This document shows, one piece after another, positions 12,081-20,881 of a stretch of 60,169 bases of DNA; the first letter of the stretch is position 1, and every line of letters starts with the position of its first letter. The stretch comes from Tsukamurella spumae (GTDB taxonomy: Bacteria; Actinomycetota; Actinomycetes; Mycobacteriales; Mycobacteriaceae), in NCBI RefSeq assembly GCF_012396015.1, contig NZ_JAAXOQ010000029.1, positions 1-60,169 of the forward strand, in the 5' to 3' direction. The notes under the pieces are model-generated. The model saw nothing but the letters and a program-made list of their open reading frames with translations. It was not told the DNA's origin and searched no databases. The position numbers and the translations under genes were made by a program.

Positions 12081-13832
12081 ATGGCCAAGGCAGTCAAGCA
12101 GAACACGGGCGATCACTTCGACGTGCTCGTGATCGGCTCCGGGTTCGGCGGCAGCGTGACCGCGCTGCGTCTGACCGAGAAGGGCTACCGCGTCGGCGTG
12201 CTCGAGGCCGGGCAGCGGTTCGCGGACGAGGACTTCGCCGAGAGCACGTGGAACCTCAAGAAGTTCGTGTGGGCGCCGGCGATGGGCCTCTACGGCATCC
12301 AGCGCATTCACCTGCTCAGCGACGCCGTGGTCCTCGCGGGCGCCGGCGTGGGCGGCGGCTCGCTGAACTACGCGAACACGCTGTACAAGCCTCCGGCGCC
12401 GTTCTTCAACGACCCCCAGTGGAAGCACATCACCGACTGGGACGACGAGCTCTCCCCGTTCTACGACCAGGCCCGGCGGATGCTGGGCGTGGTGAAGAAC
12501 CCGCACGAGACCCCGTCGGACCGGGTGATCAAGCAGATCGCCGAGGAGATGGGCGTCGCGGACACGTACACCGAGACGCCGGTGGGCGTGTACTTCAACC
12601 AGCCGGGCCGCACCGACGCGGACCCGTTCTTCGGCGGCGCCGGCCCCGCCCGAACCGGCTGCACCGAGTGCGGCCAGTGCATGTCGGGCTGCCGCGTGGG
12701 CGCGAAGAACACCCTGATGAAGAACTACATCCACCTGGCCGAGGCCGGTGGGGCGCGGTTCATCCCGATGACGACGGTGACGGGGGTCCGGGAGGGCCGT
12801 AAGGGCGTGTGGGAGGTGGACACCCGGCGCACGGGGGCGAAGGTGCGCAAGAACCGCACCGTCTACACCGCCGACAACGTGGTCTTCGCGGCCGGCACCT
12901 GGGGCACGCAGACGCTGCTGCACTCGCTCAAGGACACGGGCGCGCTGCCGAAGCTCTCCGAGCGCCTGGGCGTGCTCACCCGCACCAACTCCGAGTCGAT
13001 CCTCGGCTCGGCGCGCACCGTCGTCGACCCCGTCGAGGATCTCTCCAAGGGCGTGGCGATCACCAGCTCCTTCTACCCGACGCCGGACACCCACATCGAG
13101 CCCGTCCGGTACGGACCCGGCCGCAACGCGATGGGGATGCTGCAGTCGCTCCTGGTCGACGGCGGCCCGGGCCGCACCCGGCTGGGGGGATTCGTGCGCG
13201 ACCTGGCGAAGAAGCCGAGCGACCTGAAACTGCTGCTCACCCAGAAGGACTGGGGTCAGCGCGTGCTGATCCTGCTCGTCATGCAGAGCCTGGACAACTC
13301 CATCACCACCTACACCAAGAAGATTCCCGGCAGCAGCAAGCGCCGCATGGTCTCCAAGCAGGGGCACGGCGCGCCGAACCCCACGTGGATCCCGAAGGGC
13401 AACGAGGCGGCCCGGATCGGTGCGGAGAAGCTGGGCGGCGTGGCGGGCGGCACCTGGGGCGACATCTTCAACGTCCCGATGACGGCCCACTTCCTCGGCG
13501 GCGCAGCCATTTCCGATTCGCCCGAGACCGGCGTCATCGACCCGTACCACCGGATCCACGGCTACCCCTCGCTGTTCGTCGTCGACGGCGCCGCGATCTC
13601 GGCCAATCTCGGCGTCAATCCGTCGCTGTCGATCGCGGCGCAGGCCGAGCGCGCCGCGTCGCTCTGGCCGAACAAGGGCGAGCAGGACCCGCGTCCCGCG
13701 CAGGGCGCCGGCTACCAGCGCATCGCCCCGACCGCGCCGAAGTCGCCCGCCGTCCCCGCGGGCGCGCCCGGCCAGCTGCTCCTGCCCCTGCCCAAGGTGC
13801 GTCCGCCGCAGGAGGCCGATACGCAGGCCTGA
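12081..13832 (+). CDS. choD: GMC-type FAD oxidoreductase, ChoD family
   Basis: 583 residues. FAD-binding Rossmann motif near the start (VLVIGSGFGGSVTALRLTEKG), GAGVGGGSLNYANTLY, a four-cysteine cluster CTECGQCMSGCRVGAKN (C194, C197, C200, C204), FAAGTWGTQ, and the C-terminal active-site block TAHFLGGAAISDSPETGVIDPYHR with DGAAISANLGVNPSLSIAAQ. Closely matches mycobacterial ChoD (Rv3409c), annotated as cholesterol oxidase, though ChoD lacks clear similarity to secreted Streptomyces enzymes and its substrate is unproven. No signal peptide. GAGGGG at 12069-12074 precedes the ATG. As in mycobacteria it follows guaB3. Confidence 0.88.
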   Translation: MAKAVKQNTGDHFDVLVIGSGFGGSVTALRLTEKGYRVGVLEAGQRFADEDFAESTWNLKKFVWAPAMGLYGIQRIHLLSDAVVLAGAGVGGGSLNYANTLYKPPAPFFNDPQWKHITDWDDELSPFYDQARRMLGVVKNPHETPSDRVIKQIAEEMGVADTYTETPVGVYFNQPGRTDADPFFGGAGPARTGCTECGQCMSGCRVGAKNTLMKNYIHLAEAGGARFIPMTTVTGVREGRKGVWEVDTRRTGAKVRKNRTVYTADNVVFAAGTWGTQTLLHSLKDTGALPKLSERLGVLTRTNSESILGSARTVVDPVEDLSKGVAITSSFYPTPDTHIEPVRYGPGRNAMGMLQSLLVDGGPGRTRLGGFVRDLAKKPSDLKLLLTQKDWGQRVLILLVMQSLDNSITTYTKKIPGSSKRRMVSKQGHGAPNPTWIPKGNEAARIGAEKLGGVAGGTWGDIFNVPMTAHFLGGAAISDSPETGVIDPYHRIHGYPSLFVVDGAAISANLGVNPSLSIAAQAERAASLWPNKGEQDPRPAQGAGYQRIAPTAPKSPAVPAGAPGQLLLPLPKVRPPQEADTQA

Positions 13833-13846
13833 CGGTCCGCCGTCGC

Positions 13847-13852
13847 TACGCT
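13847..13852 (+). promoter_or_regulatory. -10 box TACGCT, leaderless start of the AlkD-like gene
   Basis: TACGCT ends 7 nt before the ATG at 13860. It lies in the 27-bp gap after choD, so this gene has its own promoter despite the tight spacing. Confidence 0.5.
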
Positions 13853-13859
13853 CGGTGTC

Positions 13860-14516
13860 ATGACGCGCGTGCAGGACGTACTGGCCGAGTTGGCGGCACT
13901 GGAGGATCCGCGGGCGCGGGCGGTCAACGAACGGCACGGCGACCCCCACGGCGTGAACCTGACGATGCTGCGGGCGGTGGCGAAGTCGCTCGGTACGGAC
14001 CGGGAGCTCGCCGGCGAACTGTGGGACTCGGATGACGTCGCGGGGCAACTGGTGGCGCTGTTGATCAGCAGGCCGAAGCAGTACACCGCGGGCGAGTTGG
14101 ACGCGATGCTCCGGTCCGCCCGCAGCGACAAGGCGCACGACTGGCTGCTGAACTACCTGGTGAAGAAGTCCCCGCATGCGGCGACGCTCCGGGCGCAGTG
14201 GTTCGACGACGCCGATCCGCGGGTGCGGGCCGCGGGCTGGACGCTGACGACGCATGCCGTCACCACGGCCGATCTCGATCGGGACGCGCTGCTCGACACC
14301 GTCGCCCGGGAGATGCGCGACGCCCCGTCGAAGCTGCAGTGGGCGATGAACGAGACCCTCGCGACCATCGGCATCGAGGACCCGTCCCGTCGGGCCCGCG
14401 CGATCGCGATCGGCGAGGACCTGCAGGTGCTCGCGGACTACCCGGTCTCGAAGGGTTGCGTTTCGCCCTTCGCGCCGATCTGGATCACCGAGATGGTCCG
14501 CCGCCGCCATGCCTGA
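13860..14516 (+). CDS. DNA alkylation repair protein, AlkD-like HEAT repeat
   Basis: 218 residues, the usual size of the short AlkD class. AlkD glycosylases remove bulky or cationic N3/N7 alkyl bases with a superhelix of HEAT-like repeats and no base flipping. Seen: successive helical pairs (SLGTDRELAGELWDSDDVAG, DKAHDWLLNYLVKKSPHAAT, DPRVRAAGWTLTTHAV, KLQWAMNETLATIGIEDP) and the C-terminal GCVSPFAPIWI. Family membership is clear; catalytic activity is not proven because distant members are structural homologues of unknown substrate. Confidence 0.82.
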   Translation: MTRVQDVLAELAALEDPRARAVNERHGDPHGVNLTMLRAVAKSLGTDRELAGELWDSDDVAGQLVALLISRPKQYTAGELDAMLRSARSDKAHDWLLNYLVKKSPHAATLRAQWFDDADPRVRAAGWTLTTHAVTTADLDRDALLDTVAREMRDAPSKLQWAMNETLATIGIEDPSRRARAIAIGEDLQVLADYPVSKGCVSPFAPIWITEMVRRRHA

Positions 14517-14599
14517 CGGCGCCGTTCATCCCACCTGCCTCGCGGCGGGCGCTCGGGATCGTGACGGCCCTGGTGTCCTGACCGGCGGCCAGCGGCAAC

Positions 14600-14605
14600 T
14601 AGACT
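14600..14605 (+). promoter_or_regulatory. -10 box TAGACT, leaderless start of guaA
   Basis: TAGACT ends 7 nt before the GTG at 14613. No ribosome site is visible. Confidence 0.5.
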
Positions 14606-14612
14606 GACACGG

Positions 14613-16178
14613 GTGACGGACTCCTCACCCAACCCCGTTCTGGTCGTCGATTTCGGTGCGCAGTACGCGCAGCTGATCGCTCGCCGCGTCCGCGAGGCGC
14701 GGATCTACTCGGAGGTGGTGCCGCACACCATCACCGCCGACGAGGTGCGCGCCAAGAACCCCGCCGCCATCGTGCTGTCGGGTGGTCCGGCGTCGGTGTA
14801 CGCGGAGGACGCCCCGAGCCTCGATCCCGCGGTCTTCGACCTCGGGGTCCCGGTGTTCGGTATCTGCTACGGCTTCCAGATGATGGCCCGGGCCCTCGGC
14901 GGCACCGTCGCCAACACGGGCGGGCGCGAGTTCGGCAGGACCACCCTGACACCCACGGGCGACGGTGTGCTGCACGCCGGGCTGCCCGCGGAGCAGCCCG
15001 TGTGGATGAGCCACAACGACGCCGTGCAGGTCGCCCCGGAGGGCTTCTCGACGGTGGCCTCCACGCCCGGCGCGCCCGTTGCCGCGTTCGAGAACGTCGG
15101 CCGCAGGATGGCCGGTGTCCAGTACCACCCGGAGGTACTGCACAGCCCGCACGGTCAGGAGGTGCTCACGCGGTTCCTGTACGAGGTCGCCGGGTTGAAG
15201 CCCACCTGGACCGCCGCGAACATCGCGGAGCAGCTCATCGCGGATGTCCGCGCGCAGGTGGGGGAGAGCGGCCTCGCGATCTGCGGGCTCTCGGGCGGCG
15301 TCGACTCGGCGGTCGCGGCCGCGCTGGTGCAGCGCGCCATCGGGGACCGGCTGACCTGTGTCTTCGTCGATCACGGCCTGCTGCGGCAGGGCGAGCGGGA
15401 GCAGGTGCAGACCGACTTCGTCGCGGCGACGGGCGCACGCCTGGTCACCGTCGACGCGGAGGAGACCTTCCTGTCCCGACTCGCGGGCGTGTCCGATCCG
15501 GAGACGAAGCGCAAGACGATCGGCGAGCTGTTCATCCGGTCCTTCGAGGGCGCGGTCTCCGAGGTCGTCGGATCGGCGGATGCCAAGGTCGAGTTCCTCG
15601 TCCAGGGCACGCTGTACCCGGACGTGGTCGAGTCCGGCGGGGGCGCCGGCACCGCCAACATCAAGAGCCATCACAACGTGGGCGGCCTGCCGGAGGACCT
15701 CGAGTTCTCGCTGGTCGAGCCGCTGCGCCTGCTGTTCAAGGACGAGGTGCGCGCGGTCGGTCGCGAGCTCGGCCTACCGGAGGAGATCGTCGGCCGCCAG
15801 CCCTTCCCGGGCCCGGGCCTGGCCATCCGGATCGTCGGCGAGGTCACCAAGGACCGCCTGGACCTACTGCGCAAGGCCGACGCGATCGCGCGCGAGGAGC
15901 TCACCGCGGCGGGCCTCGACGGCACGATCTGGCAGTGCCCCGTCGTGCTGCTCGCCGATGTCCGCAGCGTGGGCGTGCAGGGCGACGGCCGCACCTACGG
16001 CCACCCGATCGTGCTGCGTCCGGTCAGTTCCGAGGACGCCATGACGGCGGACTGGACGCGCGTGCCCTACGAGACGCTCGAGATCATCTCGACCCGCATC
16101 ACCAACGAGGTGGAGGACGTCAACCGCGTGGTGCTCGACGTGACGAGCAAGCCGCCGGGGACGATCGAGTGGGAATAG
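14613..16178 (+). CDS. guaA: GMP synthase (glutamine-hydrolysing)
   Basis: 521 residues. It aminates XMP to GMP using glutamine and ATP. Class I glutamine amidotransferase domain: [11 protein letters not shown] with nucleophile C85 and GVQYHPEV with H172/E174. ATP-pyrophosphatase domain: PP-loop SGGVDS starting at S227. C-terminal dimerisation domain ends in KPPGTIEWE, the universal GuaA tail. With guaB2 the window carries the complete IMP to GMP route. GTG 14613 has a leaderless promoter. Confidence 0.98.
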   Translation: MTDSSPNPVLVVDFGAQYAQLIARRVREARIYSEVVPHTITADEVRAKNPAAIVLSGGPASVYAEDAPSLDPAVFDLGVPVFGICYGFQMMARALGGTVANTGGREFGRTTLTPTGDGVLHAGLPAEQPVWMSHNDAVQVAPEGFSTVASTPGAPVAAFENVGRRMAGVQYHPEVLHSPHGQEVLTRFLYEVAGLKPTWTAANIAEQLIADVRAQVGESGLAICGLSGGVDSAVAAALVQRAIGDRLTCVFVDHGLLRQGEREQVQTDFVAATGARLVTVDAEETFLSRLAGVSDPETKRKTIGELFIRSFEGAVSEVVGSADAKVEFLVQGTLYPDVVESGGGAGTANIKSHHNVGGLPEDLEFSLVEPLRLLFKDEVRAVGRELGLPEEIVGRQPFPGPGLAIRIVGEVTKDRLDLLRKADAIAREELTAAGLDGTIWQCPVVLLADVRSVGVQGDGRTYGHPIVLRPVSSEDAMTADWTRVPYETLEIISTRITNEVEDVNRVVLDVTSKPPGTIEWE

Positions 16179-16205
16179 CGGTCACGATCTGACCGGTGCC
16201 GCCGG

Positions 16206-16211
16206 TACCGT
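16206..16211 (+). promoter_or_regulatory. -10 box TACCGT, leaderless start of the NmrA-like gene
   Basis: TACCGT ends 7 nt before the ATG at 16219. Confidence 0.5.
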
Positions 16212-16218
16212 CGACGCC

Positions 16219-17037
16219 ATGACGATTCTGGTGACGGGTGCGACGGGCAACATCGGGCGAAAGGTGGTCGACGAGCTGGTGACACGGGGTGTCACCGACA
16301 TCCGGGCGCTCACCACGAACCCGGCTAAGGCCGCGCTGCCTGCCGGGGTGGAAGTCTTCCCGGGGTTCATCGGCAGGCCCGAGACGCTCGGCGGTGCCCA
16401 CGGGAACGCCTTCGCCGGCGTGACCGGTATGTATCTCGCGCCCTACGAGTCGACCGCTGCCGAGGTGTTGCAGCGGGCGATGGCGGCGGGCGTGCAGTAC
16501 GTGGTGGCATTGTCCGGTGGGGCGCACTGGCAGGCGTTGGCCGACGAGGTCTTCGCCGCCGGCATCGACGTCACTCAGCTGGGCCCGGGGGAGTTCCTGG
16601 AGAACTTCGCGGGCTGGGCCGGCCAGGTGGCCGCCGGCGTCGTCCGCGAGCCCTACCCGGACGCGGGCGGTGCGCCGATCGCGATGGCCGACATCGCCGC
16701 CGTGGCTGCGTCGCTGCTCACTGCGGAGGACCGGACCCCGCATGTCGGTCGGATGTACGACATCACCGGCCCCGAGTTCCTCACCCGCGTCGATGCCGTG
16801 GCGCGGATCGCCGAGGGCATCGGCCGCGAGGTGCGGTTCGAACGGATCAGCCGCGAGGACGCCGAAACGGCCCTTGCGGCGGAGATGGGCGATATGGCCG
16901 GTTGGTACCTGGATCTGCAGGACGCCTCCCGCCGGCATCGGCAGGAGGCGAACTCGCTGGTCGAGGACCTCACTGGTCGTCCGGCGATGAGCCTGACGCA
17001 GTGGGCTTCGGAGAATCGGAGCCTGTTCGGGGCCTGA
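16219..17037 (+). CDS. NmrA-like NAD(P)-binding protein
   Basis: 272 residues with an N-terminal Rossmann motif (TILVTGATGNIGRKVVDELV) and the arrangement of the NmrA/atypical short-chain dehydrogenase group. No Tyr-x3-Lys catalytic pair is visible, as expected for NmrA-type redox sensors and quinone reductase (QOR2-like) relatives. The core LGPGEFLENF and the C-terminal half (VGRMYDITGPEFLTRVDAVA) match the subgroup that checks a threatened reductase substrate, but the substrate cannot be assigned. Its last 68 bp overlap the convergent gene at 16970. Confidence 0.8.
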   Translation: MTILVTGATGNIGRKVVDELVTRGVTDIRALTTNPAKAALPAGVEVFPGFIGRPETLGGAHGNAFAGVTGMYLAPYESTAAEVLQRAMAAGVQYVVALSGGAHWQALADEVFAAGIDVTQLGPGEFLENFAGWAGQVAAGVVREPYPDAGGAPIAMADIAAVAASLLTAEDRTPHVGRMYDITGPEFLTRVDAVARIAEGIGREVRFERISREDAETALAAEMGDMAGWYLDLQDASRRHRQEANSLVEDLTGRPAMSLTQWASENRSLFGA

Positions 17038-17233
17038 TCAACAGCACCCCCGCCACCGCGACGGCGGCGATGGCGAGGCCTCCGACGAGGGTGCCCGCGC
17101 TGATCAGGCTCGGGCCGCCGACGGCGCCCCAGACGGCGATCACGATCGCCGCGATGCCGGCGATGAGCAGGGCGGGGGAGAAACCGCGGCGCAGCGCGGC
17201 GCCGGTCTCGGTAGCGGTTCGGTCAGCGGACAC
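16970..17233 (-). CDS. Small two-helix membrane protein
   Basis: 87 residues with two membrane helices (about 20-40, LLIAGIAAIVIAVWGAVGG, and 46-66, TLVGGLAIAAVAVAGVLLI) and polar, Ser/Pro-rich ends. Unknown family. It starts 11 bp inside the 3' end of the upstream PspC gene and so is translationally coupled to it. It is probably an accessory part of the envelope-stress module. The 3' end overlaps the convergent NmrA-like gene by 68 bp. Confidence 0.7.
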   Translation of the reverse strand: MSADRTATETGAALRRGFSPALLIAGIAAIVIAVWGAVGGPSLISAGTLVGGLAIAAVAVAGVLLIRPRTGSDSPKPTASGSSPDDQ

Positions 17234-18587
17234 GGTTCACCTCCACGCTGCCCAGGTTGCCGCGGGCGTCGATCGTCAGCGTCGGGGCGCCGGGCTTCGC
17301 GCCGGCACCGGGGATCAGGCCCTGGGGGCATCGGGTGTCGCCCACGTTCACCGAGCAGCTGACCCGGACGTTCATGGATTCCGGCACGGTGATGCGGGTC
17401 TCGCCCGCGGCGACCCGCGTCTGCACGGTCCGATCGTGGTCGAGGGACATGCCGCGCAGGTCCAGCGTCAGGGTGCCGGCCTGCACGCGGTACTCGCTCT
17501 GCAGGTCCGCGGCCGAGGTCACGGCGAACACCTTGTCGCCGCGCGGAGCGCCGGCGTAGCCCGACATGACGTTCTGCGCCATCGTGCCGATCACTACGAA
17601 TCCTGCGAGGGGGATGGCGACGGCGATCAGCCCGTACCCGGAGCGCCGGAACGCGCCGATGACGAGGCCGCCGCCCACCACGGCGAGCACGACCGCTGCC
17701 CCCATCACGGGCGAGAGCGATACGCCGAGAACGAGGTTGACGGTGGCGATCGCCGCGGCAGTCAACAGCGCGATGCCGAGGGTCACCGGGGTCACGCGAG
17801 TGCGCCGCTTCGGGACCACCGGGACCGGGGTCGTGGCGGCCGCGGGCTCGGGCAGATCCCATGCGAAGGGCGCGGCGCCCAACGGATCCCAGCGCGGTGG
17901 GCGGATCTCCTCCGTCGCCGGTGTCGTGTCCTGGGCGCGCGGGCCCGCCTCGGATGCCGGGTGCGGGTTCCCGGGGTCCGACGGGGCCGGGTCCGGCGGT
18001 GCTGCCGCCGACGGGGTGGTCGTCGGCGCGGATTCCGTTGCGGCACTGGGCGGCGCGGGCTCCGAGGGATCGGGTCCCGTGGTCGGCGGCGTCCAGACGG
18101 GCTGCCACGGGAACTGCGCGGTGGGCGGCTGCCATGCGCCCACGGGGGCGGGGGCGAATCGGGTCGTGACGGCGGTTCCGGGCGGGGGGACGGGGAGGCG
18201 CTGGTGCAGCGCGTACCAGCCGGCGAGGAGCAGCGCCAGGCTGATCAGACCGGCACCGGGCCAGGAGGAGCTGAGGTTGCTGCCGAAGGTCACGGCGAGT
18301 ACCGCGGCGATGATCAGGACGATGGTGGGCGGCCCCGAGCGCTGCGACGGCGTTCCGTACGCGTACTCGGATTCCTTGGGGAGGACGAAGATCCCGACGA
18401 TGTAGGCGATGAAGCCGAGGCCGCCGAGCACCGTCGCACCGATGAAGGCCGCGCGTACCAGCGCGACATCCACCTGGTATCGGCGGGCGAAGCCCGTGCA
18501 GACGCCGGCGATCGGCGCTTGCCGGGCTCGCAGCGGCCGGGTCTCCCACATCTGCCGGAGCTGGCTGGAGAGGGTTGTCGTGTCCAT
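17223..18587 (-). CDS. PspC-domain membrane protein with LiaF-like C-terminus
   Basis: 454 residues from the ATG at 18587. PspC domain (about 15-75: RQAPIAGVCTGFARRYQVDV plus a membrane helix), further helices near 95-135, a Pro/Ala/Thr-rich cytoplasmic linker (about 150-290), four more membrane helices (about 305-390), and a C-terminal beta-rich domain with a regular DLRGMSLDHDRTVQTRVAAG pattern and two Cys (SCSVNVGDTRC), like the LiaF/DUF4097-type sensors. LiaF-like proteins inhibit a cognate histidine kinase until cell-envelope damage. The divergent neighbour encodes a PspC-histidine kinase, which supports this. The intergenic region carries a 21-bp inverted repeat. Confidence 0.82.
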   Translation of the reverse strand: MDTTTLSSQLRQMWETRPLRARQAPIAGVCTGFARRYQVDVALVRAAFIGATVLGGLGFIAYIVGIFVLPKESEYAYGTPSQRSGPPTIVLIIAAVLAVTFGSNLSSSWPGAGLISLALLLAGWYALHQRLPVPPPGTAVTTRFAPAPVGAWQPPTAQFPWQPVWTPPTTGPDPSEPAPPSAATESAPTTTPSAAAPPDPAPSDPGNPHPASEAGPRAQDTTPATEEIRPPRWDPLGAAPFAWDLPEPAAATTPVPVVPKRRTRVTPVTLGIALLTAAAIATVNLVLGVSLSPVMGAAVVLAVVGGGLVIGAFRRSGYGLIAVAIPLAGFVVIGTMAQNVMSGYAGAPRGDKVFAVTSAADLQSEYRVQAGTLTLDLRGMSLDHDRTVQTRVAAGETRITVPESMNVRVSCSVNVGDTRCPQGLIPGAGAKPGAPTLTIDARGNLGSVEVNRVR

Positions 18588-18622
18588 GTCTTCGATCCTG
18601 CGGGCCGGGGCGCGGTGGCACC

Positions 18623-18692
18623 ATCGGGGAAGCCCCTGAATTCGTGGGCGCCGCAGGTCGGGGTGGACGCGGAATTCAGGGGCTTCCCCGAT
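18623..18692. promoter_or_regulatory. Perfect 21-bp inverted repeat between divergent PspC operons
   Basis: Arms at 18623-18643 (starting ATCGGGGAAGCCCCTG) and 18672-18692 are exact reverse complements, separated by 28 bp. Each arm contains the smaller quasi-palindrome GGGGAAGCCCC, so one arm could itself bind a dimer. It is centred between the two start codons (18587 minus, 18731 plus). The most likely binder is the LuxR-type regulator encoded at 20107. Confidence 0.8.
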
Positions 18693-18730
18693 AGTCGCCG
18701 GGCACGGTTCGTGCAACCATCGAGGGCACG

Positions 18731-20110
18731 ATGAGCAGACGAGCACAGCGCCGGTGGGCGCGGCAGGAGGCAAGCAGGCAGGCCTGGCAGCAGGGCTGGG
18801 GCCAGTCCTGGCAGGCCTGGCAGCAGAGCGGACACCCCGCGCCGCCCGCCGCCGTGCACCCCGCGGCCCTCGCGGTCGTGCCGCCGCAGCGGCAGCCGGC
18901 ACCGTCGTACCCCCGGATGCACCGCCGCAGCGGCGGTGCGGTGATCGGCGGGGTGTGCGGCGGCATCGCCGATCACCTGGGCGTCGACGTCACCAAGGTC
19001 CGCATCGCCTTCACCCTGCTGGCGCTTCTCGGTGCGGGCGTCGTGATGTACGCGCTGCTGTGGTTCATGTGCCGCCCCGGCACGGACACGGAGCGACCGG
19101 ATCCGGCCGAGCGCCGGCAGGGCCTGGCCCTGGCGGTACTCGGCGTCGTCGGTGCGGCGACGCTCGCCTCGGTGGCCAGCAGTACCAGCGCGGGATTCGT
19201 GGTGCCGGTGATAGTCATCGGCGTCGGCGCCGCCCTGGTGTGGCGCGAGGCCGATTCCGCGCGTACCCCGTCCACCGCGCTCGGCGGCTCCCGGCTGATC
19301 ACGTGGCTGCGCATGCTCGGCGGCGTCACCCTGGTGATCGTGGGTCTCGCGGTGGTCTTCCTCGGCCGGGTGGATGTCGCGGCGATCCCGACGGCGCTCG
19401 CCGCGGTCGTCCTGACGCTGGTGGGCGTGGCGCTGCTGACGGTGCCGATCTGGGTGCGCATGTGGCGCGACCTGGGTGCCGAGCGCGCCGCCCGGGTGCG
19501 CACCATCGAGCGGGAGGAGATCGCCTCGCACCTGCACGATTCGGTGCTGCAGACGCTCGCCCTCATCCAGAAGCAGTCCGCCGACGGTGCCGCCGTCAAG
19601 CGCCTCGCCCGCAGTCAGGAGCGCGAGCTGCGCGAGTGGCTGTTCGGCGGGGCGGAGGCACCCGCGCGGTCCCTCGCCGCGGCCCTCAGGGCGGCGGCCG
19701 CGGACGTCGAGGACGCGCACTCGGTGGCGGTGGACGTCATCACGGTCGGCGATGTCGAGGGTCCGGAGCTGGGCGTCGACGACCGGTTCACCGCGCTGCT
19801 CGGGGCGGCGAGGGAGGCGATGGTCAACGCCGCCAAGCACTCCGGCTGCGAGAGCATCGACACGTACGCGGAGGTCGACGACGATGCGGTGTCGGTGTTC
19901 GTGCGCGATCGCGGTGTCGGCTTCGACCCGGAGGCGGTACCGTCGGACCGGCAGGGCCTGGCGAAGTCGATCCGGTCCCGGGTGGAGCGGCGCGGCGGCA
20001 CCGTCGCGGTGCGGTCCACCCCGGGCCGCGGCACCGAGGTGCGGCTGACGATCGCCCGGCCCGCCGAGGGCGACGAGATCGCACAGGAGAAGGCGGAGGA
20101 GAACGCGTGA
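18731..20110 (+). CDS. PspC-fused sensor histidine kinase (LiaS/NarX class)
   Basis: 459 residues. The N-terminus is rich in Gln/Trp (AWQQGWGQSWQAWQQSG), then a PspC domain (about 66-115: SGGAVIGGVCGGIADHLGVD) and several membrane helices up to about 245. The DHp segment VRTIEREEIASHLHDSVLQTL carries the phospho-acceptor H269 in an LHD motif of the HisKA_3 class, followed by an HATPase domain with NAAKHSG (N box), DRGVGFDPEAV (G1) and GRGTEVRLTI. It should autophosphorylate under envelope stress and phosphorylate the regulator whose start overlaps its stop by 4 bp (GTGA). Confidence 0.9.
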   Translation: MSRRAQRRWARQEASRQAWQQGWGQSWQAWQQSGHPAPPAAVHPAALAVVPPQRQPAPSYPRMHRRSGGAVIGGVCGGIADHLGVDVTKVRIAFTLLALLGAGVVMYALLWFMCRPGTDTERPDPAERRQGLALAVLGVVGAATLASVASSTSAGFVVPVIVIGVGAALVWREADSARTPSTALGGSRLITWLRMLGGVTLVIVGLAVVFLGRVDVAAIPTALAAVVLTLVGVALLTVPIWVRMWRDLGAERAARVRTIEREEIASHLHDSVLQTLALIQKQSADGAAVKRLARSQERELREWLFGGAEAPARSLAAALRAAAADVEDAHSVAVDVITVGDVEGPELGVDDRFTALLGAAREAMVNAAKHSGCESIDTYAEVDDDAVSVFVRDRGVGFDPEAVPSDRQGLAKSIRSRVERRGGTVAVRSTPGRGTEVRLTIARPAEGDEIAQEKAEENA

Positions 20111-20778
20111 GCTACCGGGTGTTCCTGGTCGACGATCACGGGGTGTTCCGGTCCGGCGTGCGCGCCGAGCTGGCCCGCGAGGACGCCATCGAGGTGGTGG
20201 GGGAGGCGGGAACGGTCGCGGAGTCCGTGGCCGGGATCCTCTCCGTCGCACCGGACGTGGTGCTCCTCGATGTCCACATGCCCGACGGTGGCGGCGTCGC
20301 CGTCCTGCGTGGCGTGTCCGACGGTGCCCCCCGCGCCAAGCTCGAGAAGGTGCCGGTCTTCCTGGCGCTCAGCGTTTCCGACGCCGCGGAGGACGTGATC
20401 GCCACGATCCGTGCGGGCGCGCGCGGCTATGTCACGAAGACGATCTCGGGGAAGGAGCTGGCCGATGCGGTGCGCCGCGTGGCCGAGGGCGATGCCGTGT
20501 TCTCGCCCCGGCTCGCGGGTTTCGTGCTCGACTCGTTCACCGGCCGCTCGCCGGTCCCGGAGCCCGCGCTGGATCCGGAGCTGGACTCGCTCACCCCGCG
20601 CGAGCTGGAGGTGCTGCGCCTGTTGGCCCGCGGCTACACCTACAAGGAGATCGCCGAGGACCTGTTCATCTCGGTCAAGACGGTCGAGACGCACGCCTCG
20701 AACGTGCTCCGCAAGACCCAGCAGAGCAACCGCAACGCGCTCACCCGGTGGGCGCACACCCGCCACCTCGCGGACTGA
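20107..20778 (+). CDS. LuxR/NarL-family response regulator
   Basis: 223 residues. Receiver domain with acidic pocket D9/D10, phospho-acceptor D55 (VVLLDVHMPDGGG), the conserved Ser (ALSVSDAAED) and Lys (GYVTKTISGKEL). C-terminal LuxR helix-turn-helix: SLTPRELEVLRLLARGYTYKEIAEDLFIS and VKTVETHASNVLRK. GTG at 20107 overlaps the kinase stop. Together with the kinase and the two PspC proteins it forms a LiaFSR-like system. Its likely target is the inverted repeat at 18623-18692. Confidence 0.92.
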   Translation: MSYRVFLVDDHGVFRSGVRAELAREDAIEVVGEAGTVAESVAGILSVAPDVVLLDVHMPDGGGVAVLRGVSDGAPRAKLEKVPVFLALSVSDAAEDVIATIRAGARGYVTKTISGKELADAVRRVAEGDAVFSPRLAGFVLDSFTGRSPVPEPALDPELDSLTPRELEVLRLLARGYTYKEIAEDLFISVKTVETHASNVLRKTQQSNRNALTRWAHTRHLAD

Positions 20779-20799
20779 GTTCCCGGCCGTCGAGGTTTC

Positions 20800-20874
20800 G
20801 GCCGCGCGCTGCCGACATTCGTGGGCGCTGCCGATCACCGGCAGCGTTTCGAGCTACCGGCCGCGCGCTGCCGA
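20800..20874. repeat. 16-bp direct repeat flanking a hairpin
   Basis: GGCCGCGCGCTGCCGA occurs at 20800-20815 and again at 20859-20874, on both sides of the small hairpin at 20826-20846. The duplication may have arisen by slippage; function unknown. Confidence 0.7.
20826..20850 (+). terminator. Weak hairpin terminator after the response regulator
   Basis: An 8-bp stem CGCTGCCG/CGGCAGCG (20826-20833 with 20839-20846) with a 5-nt loop is followed by TTTC between convergent genes. Confidence 0.55.
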
Positions 20875-20881
20875 TATCGCG

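Noticed and set aside
20826-20846. Strong rho-independent terminator after the response regulator
   Set aside because: The stem is only 8 bp and followed by three T residues; listed as weak.
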